Below are positions 42,526 to 51,805 of a DNA stretch of 64,000 nucleotides, piece by piece. The notes under the pieces were generated by a model that was given only the letters and a program-made list of their open reading frames with translations, did not search any database and was not told where the DNA came from. The position numbers and the translations under genes were made by a program. Position 1 is the stretch's first letter. Every line of letters begins with the position of its first letter. The DNA comes from Armatimonadota bacterium (lineage in GTDB: Bacteria; Sysuimicrobiota; Sysuimicrobiia; Sysuimicrobiales; Sysuimicrobiaceae). The stretch lies in contig JAVKGW010000002.1 in the NCBI GenBank assembly GCA_031460175.1, positions 186,001-250,000 on the forward strand. The letters are read 5' to 3'.

Positions 42526-43368
42526 TCACAGATCCTCATCCTCCTCGAGGTCAAAGGCTTCCTCCATCTCCGACTCCAGATCGAAGGTCTCCATCTCCTC
42601 CAAGGACTCGGCCGCCACGGGCTCCTCCGCGGGCACGGGCACCGCGGGCGGCACCGCCACCGCCTCCTCTCCCAGCAGCTTCCGCCGTTCCTCCACGCCC
42701 TCCAGGCAGGCGTCCGCCATCTTGCTGGTCACCAGCCGCACGGCTCGGATGGCATCGTCGTTTCCGGGAATCGGGTAATCCACCTCGTCCGGATCCGCGT
42801 TGGTGTCCACGATGGCCACGATGGGAATGCGCAGCTTCCGCGCCTCCGCCACCGCGATGTGCTCCTTCCGGGTGTCCACCACATACACCGCACCCGGCAG
42901 CTTGGGCATGTTCTTGATCCCGCCCAGGTACTTCTCCAGGCGTTCCAGCTCCTCCAGGAGCCGCACCTGCTCCTTTTTGGGCAGGAGCTCGAGCTCTCCC
43001 AAGTGCCTTCGCATCTCCAGCTCCCGCAGGCGATCCACCCGGCGGCGAATGGTCTGGAAGTTGGTCAACAACCCCCCCAGCCACCGCTGGTTCACATAGG
43101 GCTGACCCGCCCGCGTGGCCTCCTCCCGGATGGCATCCTGGGCCTGCTTCTTCGTGCCCACGAACAGCACCTGATCCCCGGCCGCGGTGACGCTGCGCAC
43201 GAACCGGTAGGCCTCTTCCAAAAGCGGCAGGGTCTTCTGAAGGTCGATGATGTGGATCCCGTTGCGCTCCGTGAAGATGAAGCGGGCCATCTTGGGGTTC
43301 CACCGGCGGGTCTGGTGCCCGAAGTGGACCCCGGCCTCCAAGAGCTGCTTCATGGTAACGACCGACAT
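42526..43368 (-). CDS. rpsB: 30S ribosomal protein S2 with acidic C-terminal tail
   Basis: A 280-residue S2. Core: [73 protein letters not shown] and [20 protein letters not shown]. After the conserved end, about 45 extra residues form a Pro/Val then strongly acidic tail ending DLEEDEDL, unusual among basic ribosomal proteins though acidic S2 tails occur elsewhere. ATG 43368 follows GGGAGAGAGG. A promoter lies about 100 nt upstream, leaving a leader long enough for autoregulation. Confidence 0.97.
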   Translation of the reverse strand: MSVVTMKQLLEAGVHFGHQTRRWNPKMARFIFTERNGIHIIDLQKTLPLLEEAYRFVRSVTAAGDQVLFVGTKKQAQDAIREEATRAGQPYVNQRWLGGLLTNFQTIRRRVDRLRELEMRRHLGELELLPKKEQVRLLEELERLEKYLGGIKNMPKLPGAVYVVDTRKEHIAVAEARKLRIPIVAIVDTNADPDEVDYPIPGNDDAIRAVRLVTSKMADACLEGVEERRKLLGEEAVAVPPAVPVPAEEPVAAESLEEMETFDLESEMEEAFDLEEDEDL

Positions 43369-43471
43369 CCTCTCTCCCTGCCTCCTCCGCCCGCACGTGC
43401 GCGGGGTTCTCGAGTCCCTGGGCTCTCGCCGAAGACACAACAGGCCCTGGGCGGGCCCACGCGCCCGCGGT

Positions 43472-43477
43472 AGTATA
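43472..43477 (-). promoter_or_regulatory. Putative -10 element of the rpsB operon
   Basis: TATACT on the minus strand in the 170 bp gap between codY and rpsB, preceded at 17 bp by TTCCGG (weak -35). Transcription would begin near 43465, giving an rpsB leader of about 97 nt, GC-rich and capable of folding (GCGCACGTGCG palindrome in its 3' half). Confidence 0.5.
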
Positions 43478-43509
43478 CCAGACCCATTTCCGGTCCGGAA
43501 GCGTGGGCC

Positions 43510-43528
43510 CCGGGGGACCATCCCCCGG
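43510..43528 (-). terminator. Hairpin at the end of codY, possible terminator
   Basis: Perfect 8 bp inverted repeat CCGGGGGA / TCCCCCGG with a 3 nt loop, 11 nt beyond the codY stop and upstream of the rpsB promoter. There is no T-run afterwards, so it may be a weak or Rho-assisted terminator, or simply stabilise the codY mRNA end. Confidence 0.4.
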
Positions 43529-43538
43529 ATCCGGATCT

Positions 43539-44282
43539 TCAGCGGCCGGACCGGCCGTGCTCCAGCGCCTCCCGCAGGAAGGGATTGAGGATCTTGATGT
43601 AGGTTCCCTTCATCCCCAGGGAGCGGGATTGGATGACGCGGGCGCTCTCCAGCTTGCGCAGGGCGTTCACGATCACGGACCGGGTGATGCCCGCCCGGTC
43701 CGCCACCCGGCTTGCGACCACGATGCCCTCGGCATCCCCCAGCTCCTGGAGGATGTGGCGGATGGCCTCCAGCTCCGAGTACGAGAGGGCTCCAAGGGCC
43801 GTCCGGACCTGCTCTGCGGCCTGGGGTTCGAGAAGGGCACGGCTTTCCACCACCAGCACGTGGAGGGCCAGTACCGCCGCCCCGTACCCCACGAGCCCCT
43901 CCTCCTCCGGCCGGAAGGCCTCTTTTCGAAGCAGCAGGAGGGTCCCGACCCGACGGCCGGAGGCCTGCAGAGGAAAAGCCAGCAACGCGTTCTCCCCTCC
44001 ATCCAGGGCCTCGAGGAGGGGACCGGACCGGAGGTTGACCGCGGGCTCCGTCAGCTCCTCCAGGGCCTGCATCGCGGCGGGCGGCAGCCCCGCGCCCTCC
44101 TCCAGGGGACGGGGCAGGACTCCGCACGTGGCGAAGACCTTCCCTTCCGCGTCCAGGAGCACCCCCGCGCTTCGGGTGGCCTCGCCCAGGATGGTCAGAA
44201 CTTCCCGGGCACTTGCCCGTCCCACTTCCCTGCCGATCGCCTGGGCGATCCGCCTCGCGCTCTCCAGGAGTACGTCCTTCAA
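43539..44282 (-). CDS. codY: CodY global transcriptional regulator
   Basis: A 247-residue CodY. N-terminal GAF-type branched-chain amino-acid/GTP sensing region (residues 1-150, [18 protein letters not shown]...[11 protein letters not shown]) and C-terminal winged helix with [20 protein letters not shown] and [20 protein letters not shown], almost identical to the DNA-binding helices of Bacillus CodY. Start is TTG 44282 after GGAGGAGG; the upstream ATG reads into a stop. An AT-rich palindrome resembling the CodY box covers its promoter, pointing to autoregulation. Order hslV-hslU-codY is as in Bacillus. Confidence 0.95.
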   Translation of the reverse strand: MKDVLLESARRIAQAIGREVGRASAREVLTILGEATRSAGVLLDAEGKVFATCGVLPRPLEEGAGLPPAAMQALEELTEPAVNLRSGPLLEALDGGENALLAFPLQASGRRVGTLLLLRKEAFRPEEEGLVGYGAAVLALHVLVVESRALLEPQAAEQVRTALGALSYSELEAIRHILQELGDAEGIVVASRVADRAGITRSVIVNALRKLESARVIQSRSLGMKGTYIKILNPFLREALEHGRSGR

Positions 44283-44320
44283 GCCTCCTCCATGGGCGCT
44301 CCCCTCGGGGCCGCGTCTGT

Positions 44321-44336
44321 AATTTTACCATAAATT
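44321..44336 (-). promoter_or_regulatory. CodY-box-like palindrome overlapping the codY -10 element
   Basis: Minus strand AATTTATGGTAAAATT, a near-palindrome with AATTT/AAATT half sites, close to the Bacillus CodY consensus AATTTTCWGAAAATT but one base longer. It contains TAAAAT (44327-44322), a plausible -10 about 40 nt before the codY TTG, so bound CodY would block its own promoter. It is the only AT-rich island of this kind in the window. Confidence 0.6.
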
Positions 44337-44342
44337 AGGAAG

Positions 44343-45761
44343 TTACAGGATGTAGCGGCTCAAGTCCCGATCCTGCAGCACGTCCGCGAGCCGGGCCCGG
44401 ACATACGCGGCGTCAACGACCACCTTCCGCGGGCCTTCGGGACCGGCGAAGGAGATCTCCTCCGTGACCTTCTCCAGCACGGTGTGCAGCCGCCGGGCAC
44501 CGATGTCTTCCGTGTGCTCGTTGATCCACGCGGCGATGTGGGCCATCTCCCGCACCGCGTCCGGGGTAAAGGTGACCTCCACCCCCTCCGTCCGCATGAG
44601 GGCCACGTACTGCTTGAGGAGGGCGTTCTGGGGCTCCGTGAGGATGCGGACGAAGTCCTCCTCCGTGAGGCGTTCCAGCTCCACCCGGATGGGCAGCCGA
44701 CCCTGGAGCTCCGGGATGAGGTCCGAAGGCTTGCTCCCGTGAAAGGCCCCCGCGCAGATGAACAGGATGTGGTCCGTGCGTACAGGTCCGTACTTGGTGG
44801 AGACCGTGCAGCCCTCGATGATGGGCAGTAGATCCCGCTGCACGCCCTCCCGGGAGACGTCGGGCCCTACGGTGGATCCGGAGCTCGCGATCTTATCGAT
44901 CTCGTCGATGAACACGATTCCCAGCTCCTCCGCCCGCCGCACCCCCTCCCGCTGCACCTCTTCCTGGTCCACGAGCTTGGCGGCCTCCTCCTGGGCGAAG
45001 ATCCGCAGGCCCTCCGCCACGGTGACCCGACGACGCTTGCGCCGTTTGGGAAGCAGGCCTCCCAGCAGGTCCTGCACGTTGATGCCCATCTCCTCCACGC
45101 CCTGGGCACCGATGATCTCCACCACGGGGATCCCCCCCTCCTCCACCTCGATCTCCACCACCTCCCGGTCCAGCTCTCCCCGCACCAGGCGCGGCCGCAG
45201 CGCCTCCCGGCGGGCCCTTGCGGCCTCCACCTCCCGATCATAGGACTCGCCCGGACCCGCCGGACCCCGCCCGCCGAAGAGGATCTCGAAGGGGTTCTGG
45301 GCTCCCGGGCGAACGGGGTCCGGAGCCAGCACGTGCAACATCCGTTCCTGCGCCAGGCGCCAAGCCTCCTCCTGCACCGCGCTCAACCGCTCCGTGCGTA
45401 CCATCTGGACGGAGACCTCTACCAGGTCCCGGATGATGGCGTCCACGTCGCGACCCACGTAGCCCACCTCGGTGAACTTCGTGGCCTCCACCTTCACAAA
45501 GGGGGCCCGCACGAGGTGGGCCAGTCGCCGGGCGATCTCGGTCTTCCCCACCCCCGTGGGCCCGATCATGAGGATGTTCTTGGGGATCACCTCACGGCGC
45601 AAGGGGTCCGGGAGGAGGGCCCGGCGGTACCGGTTCCGGAGGGCGATGGCCACGGCCCGCTTGGCCGCCCGCTGCCCCACGATGTACTTGTCCAGCTCCT
45701 CCACGATCCGCCGGGGCGTGAGCTCCCGCATGGACTCCAGGAGGACATCTTCCGGCCTCAC
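44343..45761 (-). CDS. hslU: HslU (ClpY) ATPase subunit
   Basis: A 472-residue AAA+ unfoldase. [20 protein letters not shown] at the N-terminus, Walker A GPTGVGKT at 67-74, [20 protein letters not shown], Walker [16 protein letters not shown], sensor [19 protein letters not shown] and the C-terminal [20 protein letters not shown]; it ends LSRYIL, the tail that docks into HslV. The variable I domain (about 110-245) is rich in Glu and Arg. GTG 45761 overlaps the hslV stop (GTGA). Confidence 0.97.
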   Translation of the reverse strand: MRPEDVLLESMRELTPRRIVEELDKYIVGQRAAKRAVAIALRNRYRRALLPDPLRREVIPKNILMIGPTGVGKTEIARRLAHLVRAPFVKVEATKFTEVGYVGRDVDAIIRDLVEVSVQMVRTERLSAVQEEAWRLAQERMLHVLAPDPVRPGAQNPFEILFGGRGPAGPGESYDREVEAARARREALRPRLVRGELDREVVEIEVEEGGIPVVEIIGAQGVEEMGINVQDLLGGLLPKRRKRRRVTVAEGLRIFAQEEAAKLVDQEEVQREGVRRAEELGIVFIDEIDKIASSGSTVGPDVSREGVQRDLLPIIEGCTVSTKYGPVRTDHILFICAGAFHGSKPSDLIPELQGRLPIRVELERLTEEDFVRILTEPQNALLKQYVALMRTEGVEVTFTPDAVREMAHIAAWINEHTEDIGARRLHTVLEKVTEEISFAGPEGPRKVVVDAAYVRARLADVLQDRDLSRYIL

Positions 45762-46288
45762 GGTAGGGTCTCCACGGTGATCTCCGCGTTCGTGAAGATA
45801 CAGATCTCCGCGGTGATCCGCATGGCCTCCCGGGCGATCTCCGCCGCGGAGAGGTCCGTGTGACGCGCCAAGGCCCGGGCCGCGGCGAGGGCATAGGGAC
45901 CTCCGGAGCCCACCGCGGCGATCCCGTCATCCGGTTCCACCACGTTGCCGTCTCCGGAGAGGACGAAGAGGTGCTCCCGGTCGCACACCACCAGCAGGGC
46001 TTCCAGGCGCCGCAGGACCCGATCCGTGCGCCACTCCTTCGCAAGCTCCACCGCGGCCCTCGGGAGGTTCCCGCGGTATTCCTGGAGCTTCGCCTCGAAC
46101 TTCTCGAACAGGGTGAGCCCGTCCGCCGCGCTCCCCGCGAACCCTGCCAGCACTCGGTCCCCCACCCGCCGCACCTTCACCGCCCGGTGTTTGAGCACAG
46201 TCTCCCCCAGGGTGACCTGCCCGTCACCCGCCACTGCAGCCTCTCCCCGTCGGCAGATGCCGAGGATGGTGGTGCCCCAGAACCTCAT
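45758..46288 (-). CDS. hslV: HslV (ClpQ) peptidase subunit
   Basis: A 176-residue proteasome-like subunit. The start [20 protein letters not shown] retains TT, whose second or first Thr becomes the N-terminal nucleophile after processing; [20 protein letters not shown] and [20 protein letters not shown] are canonical. As in Bacillus ClpQ, a few extra residues precede the Thr, so a propeptide must be removed. ATG 46288 overlaps the xerC stop. Confidence 0.97.
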   Translation of the reverse strand: MRFWGTTILGICRRGEAAVAGDGQVTLGETVLKHRAVKVRRVGDRVLAGFAGSAADGLTLFEKFEAKLQEYRGNLPRAAVELAKEWRTDRVLRRLEALLVVCDREHLFVLSGDGNVVEPDDGIAAVGSGGPYALAAARALARHTDLSAAEIAREAMRITAEICIFTNAEITVETLP

Positions 46289-47157
46289 GCCCTGGGATGC
46301 GATCGGTCGTACACCTCCTTCAGCCGGGCTCGGGAGAGGTGGGTGTAGATCTGAGTGGTGGCCAGGTTCGCGTGGCCCAGCAGCTCCTGGACGACTCGGA
46401 GGTCGGCCCCGCCCTCCAACAGATGGGTGGCGAAGGTATGGCGGAAGGTGTGGGGACTGGCCCGCCATCCCCACCGCCGCGCTACCCAGCACTGCACCAG
46501 CCACTGCAGCCCCCGCACGGAGAGGGGTCGACCCCGGACGCTGACGAAGAGGGCCTCCTCCTGTCCCCGCACGAGCCGCGGCCGGCCCTGCCGGAGGTAG
46601 GCGTCCAGGCTCGCCCGCGCGGCCTCCGTGAGGAGCACCACCCGTTCCCTCCCGCCCTTGCCCACCACCCGCAGCTCCCGCCCTCCCTGCTGGACATCCT
46701 GCACCCGCAGGCCCACCACCTCGGAAGCGCGCAGCCCGCTCCCGTAGAGGAGCTCCAACAGGGCCCGATCCCGAAGGCCCACAGGACCCGGCCGCACGGG
46801 CGAGGCGAGCAAGTTCCGCATCTGCTCGAGGGTGAGGCAATGCGGGAGCCGGCGGGCCGTCTTGGGGGTCCGGACGGTGCGGGCGGGATTGGCGGGAAGG
46901 CGCCCTGCCCGGACGAGGAACCTACACAGTCCCCGCAGGGCGCTGAGTTCGCGGGCCACGGTGGCGCGGGACACCCGTTGGCTTCTGCGCGCGAGGTACC
47001 GGCGCAGCAGGGTCGGCGAGAGCTCCTCCCACCGGGAGAGGCCCTCCTCCTGGAGGAATCGCGCCACCTCCGAAAGGTCCCGGGCATAGGCCCGCTGGGT
47101 ATGGGGAGAGACCCCCTGCTCCGCCACGAGCGCCTCCAGGAAGCGGGCGATGTCCAC
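46285..47157 (-). CDS. xerC: XerC-type tyrosine recombinase
   Basis: A 290-residue recombinase for chromosome dimer resolution. N-terminal SAM-like core-binding domain ([20 protein letters not shown]); catalytic Arg in [15 protein letters not shown], Lys in [31 protein letters not shown] (His-x-x-Arg) and [15 protein letters not shown] with nucleophile Tyr. The setting between topA and hslV is the Bacillus codV position, so this is the chromosomal Xer, not a phage integrase. Start GTG 47157, 2 nt after topA; a longer frame would lie inside topA. Bacillus trmFO is missing from this spot. Confidence 0.93.
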   Translation of the reverse strand: MDIARFLEALVAEQGVSPHTQRAYARDLSEVARFLQEEGLSRWEELSPTLLRRYLARRSQRVSRATVARELSALRGLCRFLVRAGRLPANPARTVRTPKTARRLPHCLTLEQMRNLLASPVRPGPVGLRDRALLELLYGSGLRASEVVGLRVQDVQQGGRELRVVGKGGRERVVLLTEAARASLDAYLRQGRPRLVRGQEEALFVSVRGRPLSVRGLQWLVQCWVARRWGWRASPHTFRHTFATHLLEGGADLRVVQELLGHANLATTQIYTHLSRARLKEVYDRSHPRA

Positions 47158-47159
47158 CG

Positions 47160-49259
47160 CTAGGGGTGAGCCATCGCGGCTTCCTGGACGCGGGACGGGA
47201 CCACGGTGGTGGCGCACTCGGGATTCAGGCATCGCAGTTCCACCTCCCCCCGCCGGGTCCGCTTCTCCGCCATGGGGTAGCCGCACGCGGGGCACCGCAC
47301 GTCCTGCGGCCGGTCCCAGGAGGTGAAGGTGCAGGCAGGGTAGTTCACACATCCGTAGAATAGCCGACCCCGGCGGCTGCGGCGCTCCACGATCTCTCCC
47401 CCGCACCGGGGGCATCGGACGCCGATCCCCACCGGCCGGGTGTAGGTGCACGCGGGGTAGCGGGTGCACGCGATGAACTCCCCGAAGCGGCCCTGCTTAC
47501 GCACGAGGGGAGAGCTGCATTGCGGACAGCTCTCGCCCGTGGGCTCGGGGCGCAGCTCCACCTCCTCGATGAGCTGCTCCGCGCGCCGGAGGTCCTGCTC
47601 GAAGGGCTCGTAGAAGGCTCGGACCACCCCCACCCAGTCCGCCTTGCCCTCCTCGATGCGGTCCAGGCTGCTCTCCAGACGGGCCGTGAACTCCACGTCC
47701 ACCACGTTGGGAAAGTGGGTGGTGAGCAACTGGTTCACGAGCCGACCCAGGGGCGTGGGCACCAGCCGCTTCTGCTCCGTGCGCACGTATCCTCGTCTCT
47801 TGAGGATCTCCAGGGTCGGTGCATAGGTGGAGGGCCGACCGATGCCCTTCTCCTCCAGGGCCTTCACCAGGGTGGCCTCCGTGTAGCGCGGGGGCGGGGT
47901 GGTGAAGTGCTGCTGAGGACGGAGGTCCAACAGCTCCAGTTCCTCCCCCACCGCGAGAGCAGGCAGCCAGGTTCCCTCCTCCTGGTCCTCCCGGTACACC
48001 GCGAGGAACCCGGGGAACTTCAGCCGCTGCCCCGTGGCCCGGAAGAGGTAGGGACCGGCCGCGATGTCCACGGAGAGGGTGTCGAAGAGGGCGGAGCTCA
48101 TCTGACTCGCCACGAACCGGTCCCAGATCAGCTTGTAGAGCTTGAACTGATCGGGCCGCAGGTACGGCCGTACCCGATCCGGTGTGCGGGCGACGGAGGT
48201 CGGCCGGATGGCCTCGTGCGCGTCCTGCGCGGACCGCTTGGCCGCGTAGCGGCGGGGGACCGGAGGGACGTAGTCGGGCCCGTACCGCTCCTGGACGTAC
48301 GCCCGTGCCTCCGCCACCGCGCTCTCGGCCACCCGCACGGAATCCGTGCGCATGTAGGTGATGAGGCCCACGGTCCCCTCCTCCCCCAGGTCCAGCCCCT
48401 CGTAGAGCTGCTGCGCGATGGCCATGGTGCGGGCGACGGTGTACCCCAGCCGGCGGTAGGCCTCCTGCTGGAGGGTGCTGGTGGTGAACGGGGGGGCAGG
48501 GTGGCGCTGTTGGTCACGCCGACGTACCTCCACCACCCGGTACGTGGCTCCCTCCAGATCCGCAAGCACGGCCCGCACGGCCTCCTCGTTGGCGAGCTCC
48601 ACCCGTTCCTCCCCCCGGCTGTGGAGCCGGGCCTCGAAGGAATCCCCGTCCTGTGGTTTGCGGAGGAGGGCGGAGAGGCTCCAGTACTCCTGAGGCACGA
48701 AGGCCTCGATCTCTGCCTCCCGCTCGCACACCAACCGCAGGGCCACGGACTGCACCCGCCCCGCGCTGAGCCCGCTGCGGACCTTGCGCCAAAGGAGCGG
48801 ACTCAGCTTGTACCCCACCAGCCGGTCCAGGATCCGACGGGCCTGCTGAGCCGCCACCAGGTTCAGGTTGATGTCCCGGGGGTTGTCCAGGGCCCTCCGC
48901 ACCGCCTCCGGGGTCACCTCGTGGAACTCGATCCGGCGGATGTTGCGGTTCACCTCCTCCAACAGCTGCTGGAGGTGCCAACTGATGGCCTCCCCCTCCC
49001 GATCGGGATCCTGGGCGAGGTAGACGGCCCGGGCCCGCTTGGCCGACTCCCGCAGCTCCCGGAGGATGGGTCCCTTGCCCTTGATCACGATGTAGTGGGG
49101 CCGGAAGCCGTCCGCGATGTCCACGCCGAGTCGGGACTTGGGGAGGTCCCGGACGTGCCCCATGGAGGCGAGGACCTCATACCGGCGGTCCAGCATCCTC
49201 TTCAGGGTACGCGCCTTCGCGGGCGACTCCACCACGATCAGGCTTTTTGCCCTCGTCAA
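47160..49259 (-). CDS. topA: DNA topoisomerase I with three C-terminal zinc ribbons
   Basis: A 699-residue type IA topoisomerase relaxing negative supercoils. TOPRIM domain at the N-terminus (SLIVVESPAKARTLKRMLD; AQDPDREGEAISWHL), active-site Tyr in GLITYMRTDSVRVAESAV, PTSTYAP-type IGRPSTYAPTLEILKRRGYV. C-terminal region has three zinc fingers (CPQC...C, CPRC...C, CPAC...C). TTG 49259 is chosen because GGAGGGGAGGGGAG precedes it; ATG 49298 is the alternative. Divergent from nrdJ. Confidence 0.95.
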   Translation of the reverse strand: MTRAKSLIVVESPAKARTLKRMLDRRYEVLASMGHVRDLPKSRLGVDIADGFRPHYIVIKGKGPILRELRESAKRARAVYLAQDPDREGEAISWHLQQLLEEVNRNIRRIEFHEVTPEAVRRALDNPRDINLNLVAAQQARRILDRLVGYKLSPLLWRKVRSGLSAGRVQSVALRLVCEREAEIEAFVPQEYWSLSALLRKPQDGDSFEARLHSRGEERVELANEEAVRAVLADLEGATYRVVEVRRRDQQRHPAPPFTTSTLQQEAYRRLGYTVARTMAIAQQLYEGLDLGEEGTVGLITYMRTDSVRVAESAVAEARAYVQERYGPDYVPPVPRRYAAKRSAQDAHEAIRPTSVARTPDRVRPYLRPDQFKLYKLIWDRFVASQMSSALFDTLSVDIAAGPYLFRATGQRLKFPGFLAVYREDQEEGTWLPALAVGEELELLDLRPQQHFTTPPPRYTEATLVKALEEKGIGRPSTYAPTLEILKRRGYVRTEQKRLVPTPLGRLVNQLLTTHFPNVVDVEFTARLESSLDRIEEGKADWVGVVRAFYEPFEQDLRRAEQLIEEVELRPEPTGESCPQCSSPLVRKQGRFGEFIACTRYPACTYTRPVGIGVRCPRCGGEIVERRSRRGRLFYGCVNYPACTFTSWDRPQDVRCPACGYPMAEKRTRRGEVELRCLNPECATTVVPSRVQEAAMAHP

Positions 49260-49330
49260 CTTCTCCCCTCCCCTCCGGGAGTCCCGCTCGCGCCTCATGG
49301 TAGCACAGGGCGTCAACCCGGGAGGCGGCG

Positions 49331-49336
49331 TACAAT
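49331..49336 (+). promoter_or_regulatory. -10-like element directly before nrdJ, suggesting a leaderless mRNA
   Basis: TACAAT ends 9 nt before the nrdJ ATG, so transcription would begin within a few bases of the start codon. No Shine-Dalgarno fits between the two (GGGTCTGGG only). TANNNT boxes at this spacing mark leaderless genes in Deinococcus, Actinobacteria and some thermophiles. A good -35 is not seen. Confidence 0.45.
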
Positions 49337-49345
49337 GGGTCTGGG

Positions 49346-51805
49346 ATGGCGGAACCTTCGCTCCCGCCCGAGACCCTGGAGGCTTTCGGGGGAGATCCCC
49401 TCCGGGCCCTGGTGTTCTACGAGAAGTATGCCCTTCGGGATCTGGAGGATCGGGTCCTGGAGACCCGCCCTGAGGCCATGTGGCTCCGGGTGGCCCGGGA
49501 GCTGGCGAGCGTGGAGCCGGATCCGGAGCGGAAGGCTTCCTGGGAACGGGCGTTCTACTGGCTCCTGGAGGACTTCAAGTTCCTCCCGGGGGGGCGCATC
49601 CTGCACGGGGCGGGGAACCCCCGCAAGGTCACCCTCATCAACTGCTACGTGGAGGCCATTCAGGGGGACAGCCTGGAGGCCATCTTCGCCGCGGTGCAGA
49701 ACTGTGCCCGCACCTATAGTCGCGGGGGTGGGGTGGGCACGGACATCTCGCCCCTGCGGCCCCGGGGCGCTCCCGTGCACAACGCGGCCCGGGTGAGCAC
49801 GGGAGCCGTGAGCTTCATGGAGCTGTTTTCCCTCACCACGGGCATCATCGGACAGGCGGGCCGGCGCGGCGCGCTCATGATCACCATCGCGGACCACCAC
49901 CCGGACGTGTTGGAGTTCTGCAGGGTCAAGCGGGATCTGGCGAGCGTCCGGTTCGCGAACATCAGCGTGCGGCTCAGCGACGCCTTCCTGCGGGCCGTGG
50001 AACGGGACGAGCCCTGGCGTCTGTGGTTCGAGGGGCCGGAGGTGGGCCGGATCGAGCGGGTGATCCCCGCCCGGCAGCTGTGGCAGGAGCTCGTGCAGGG
50101 AGCCCGGGACTGGGCGGAGCCCGGGGTACTTTTCTGGGACACGGTGCTGCGTCTGAGCACCTCCAACTACGGAGGGATGGCCCCCGTGACCACGAACCCA
50201 TGCGGCGAGGAGCCCCTGGAGCACGGAGGGTCATGCGATCTGGGCTCCCTGAACCTGGTGTGGTTCGTGCAGGACCCCTTCACCCCGCAGGCCCGGCTGG
50301 ACTTCGACACCCTGGGACGCGCGGTGGAGGTGGGCGTGCGGCTGCTGGACAACGTGCACGACTACAATCGGGGTCGGCACGCCCTCCCCCATCAGGAGGA
50401 GGCTTCCCTCCGGGCCCGCCGGATCGGGCTCGGGATCACGGGGCTCGCGGATGCCCTCATCCTGTTGGGACTCCGGTACGACAGCGACGAGGGCATCGCC
50501 TTTGCGGAGCGGGTCATGCGCTTCGTCAAGGAACGGGCATACCGGGCCAGCATCGCCCTCGCGCAGGAGAAGGGCCCGTTCCCGGCCTTCGACCCCCACC
50601 GGCACCTGGATTCCCCGTTCTTCCGCGACTTCCCGGAGGACATCCTGGAGGGGATCCGCAAGCACGGACTGCGGAACGTGAGCCTCCTCACCATCCCGCC
50701 CGTGGGAAGCGGGTCCGCCATGGCCGGGGTCAGCAACGGGCTCGAACCCGTCTTCGCCCTCAGCTACGTGCGGCGCAGCGAATCCCTCTCGCGGCAGAGC
50801 TTCCGCGTGCTCCATCCCGTGGTGGCCCGATACCTCGAGGTGGCGGGACAAGGCCTGGACCCCACGGAACTAGAAGGCACGGAGGACCCGGAAGGGTATC
50901 TCGCGGAGCGGCTCCCCCCGTACTTCGTCACCGCGCACCGCGTGGATCCCCTGAGGCGGGTGGAGATGCAGGCGGCCCTCCAGCGCCACATCGACCAGAG
51001 CATCAGCAGCACCATCAACCTCCCCCGCACCACCCCTGTGGAGACCGTGGAGCGCATCTACCTCCACGCATGGCGCATGGGGCTGAAGGGCGTAAGCGTC
51101 TACCGGGAAGGGTCCCGGGAGGGGATCCTGCTGACCCCGGAGGAGGCAAGGCGCAGCTCCATCACACTCCTCCGGGATCGCGTGCAGACCTTGGCCCGGC
51201 AGGCCCTGCCGGATCTCCAGGTGGGAGAGGAACGGCCGCCGGAGGAGCAGATCGAGGCGGTGGTGCGGGCCCTGGTGGAGCGGGTGCGGGGGAGGGGCTC
51301 GGAAGGGGAGGGGTTGTTGCAGGAACGGCCGGAGCGGCTAGAAGGGCCCACCTACCGCATCCCCACGCCCTTCGGCACCGCCTTCGTCACCATCACGGAG
51401 CACGGGGGGGAGCCCTTCGAGGTCTTCGGCCGGCTCGGGAAGGCGGGAAGCGACGCGGAGGCGGACGCGGAGGCCATCGGCCGGCTTTGCAGCATCCTGC
51501 TGCGGCTGCGGGGTCCCGGGAGCGGGCTGGAGCGGCTGCAGCTCATCGTGGACCAACTGGAAGGGATCGGCGGGTCCCGCTGGCTGGGCTACGGAGCGGA
51601 ACGGGTTCGCAGCATCCCGGACGCCTTCGCCCTGGCCCTCAAGAAGTACCTCGCGGACCGGGGGGTACGGCGGGAGGAGGGGCATCTTGCGCCTTCCGCG
51701 GAGGCGCGGGGGTTTGCCAACCTCTGCCCCCGCTGCCAGCGGTGGGAGCTCGTGACCGTGGGCGGGTGCACGGTATGCACCCACTGCGGGTTCCGGGAGT
51801 GCTAA
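49346..51805 (+). CDS. nrdJ: Adenosylcobalamin-dependent (class II) ribonucleotide reductase
   Basis: An 819-residue NrdJ reducing ribonucleotides using a B12-generated thiyl radical, oxygen independent. Cys100 (LINCYVEAI) and Cys297 (GGSCDLGSLNL) form the redox pair; thiyl-radical Cys286 lies in TTNPCGEEPL. SVYREGSREG marks the phosphate-binding loop and QAALQRHIDQSISSTINLPR the conserved strand. A TSCPD-like region (LQLIVDQLEGIGGSRWL) and zinc ribbon/redox tail with CPRC and CTHC close the protein. No cobalamin riboswitch fits in the 86 bp upstream gap. The stop overlaps dprA tail-to-tail by 4 nt. Confidence 0.95.
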   Translation: MAEPSLPPETLEAFGGDPLRALVFYEKYALRDLEDRVLETRPEAMWLRVARELASVEPDPERKASWERAFYWLLEDFKFLPGGRILHGAGNPRKVTLINCYVEAIQGDSLEAIFAAVQNCARTYSRGGGVGTDISPLRPRGAPVHNAARVSTGAVSFMELFSLTTGIIGQAGRRGALMITIADHHPDVLEFCRVKRDLASVRFANISVRLSDAFLRAVERDEPWRLWFEGPEVGRIERVIPARQLWQELVQGARDWAEPGVLFWDTVLRLSTSNYGGMAPVTTNPCGEEPLEHGGSCDLGSLNLVWFVQDPFTPQARLDFDTLGRAVEVGVRLLDNVHDYNRGRHALPHQEEASLRARRIGLGITGLADALILLGLRYDSDEGIAFAERVMRFVKERAYRASIALAQEKGPFPAFDPHRHLDSPFFRDFPEDILEGIRKHGLRNVSLLTIPPVGSGSAMAGVSNGLEPVFALSYVRRSESLSRQSFRVLHPVVARYLEVAGQGLDPTELEGTEDPEGYLAERLPPYFVTAHRVDPLRRVEMQAALQRHIDQSISSTINLPRTTPVETVERIYLHAWRMGLKGVSVYREGSREGILLTPEEARRSSITLLRDRVQTLARQALPDLQVGEERPPEEQIEAVVRALVERVRGRGSEGEGLLQERPERLEGPTYRIPTPFGTAFVTITEHGGEPFEVFGRLGKAGSDAEADAEAIGRLCSILLRLRGPGSGLERLQLIVDQLEGIGGSRWLGYGAERVRSIPDAFALALKKYLADRGVRREEGHLAPSAEARGFANLCPRCQRWELVTVGGCTVCTHCGFREC

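Noticed and set aside
46285-47157. Phage integrase or integrative element
   Set aside because: The recombinase sits between topA and hslV, the housekeeping Xer position in Bacillus; no att repeats or phage genes surround it.
49260-49345. Cobalamin riboswitch upstream of nrdJ
   Set aside because: The divergent gap is only 86 bp, no B12-box-like sequence is seen, and a -10 element abuts the ATG.
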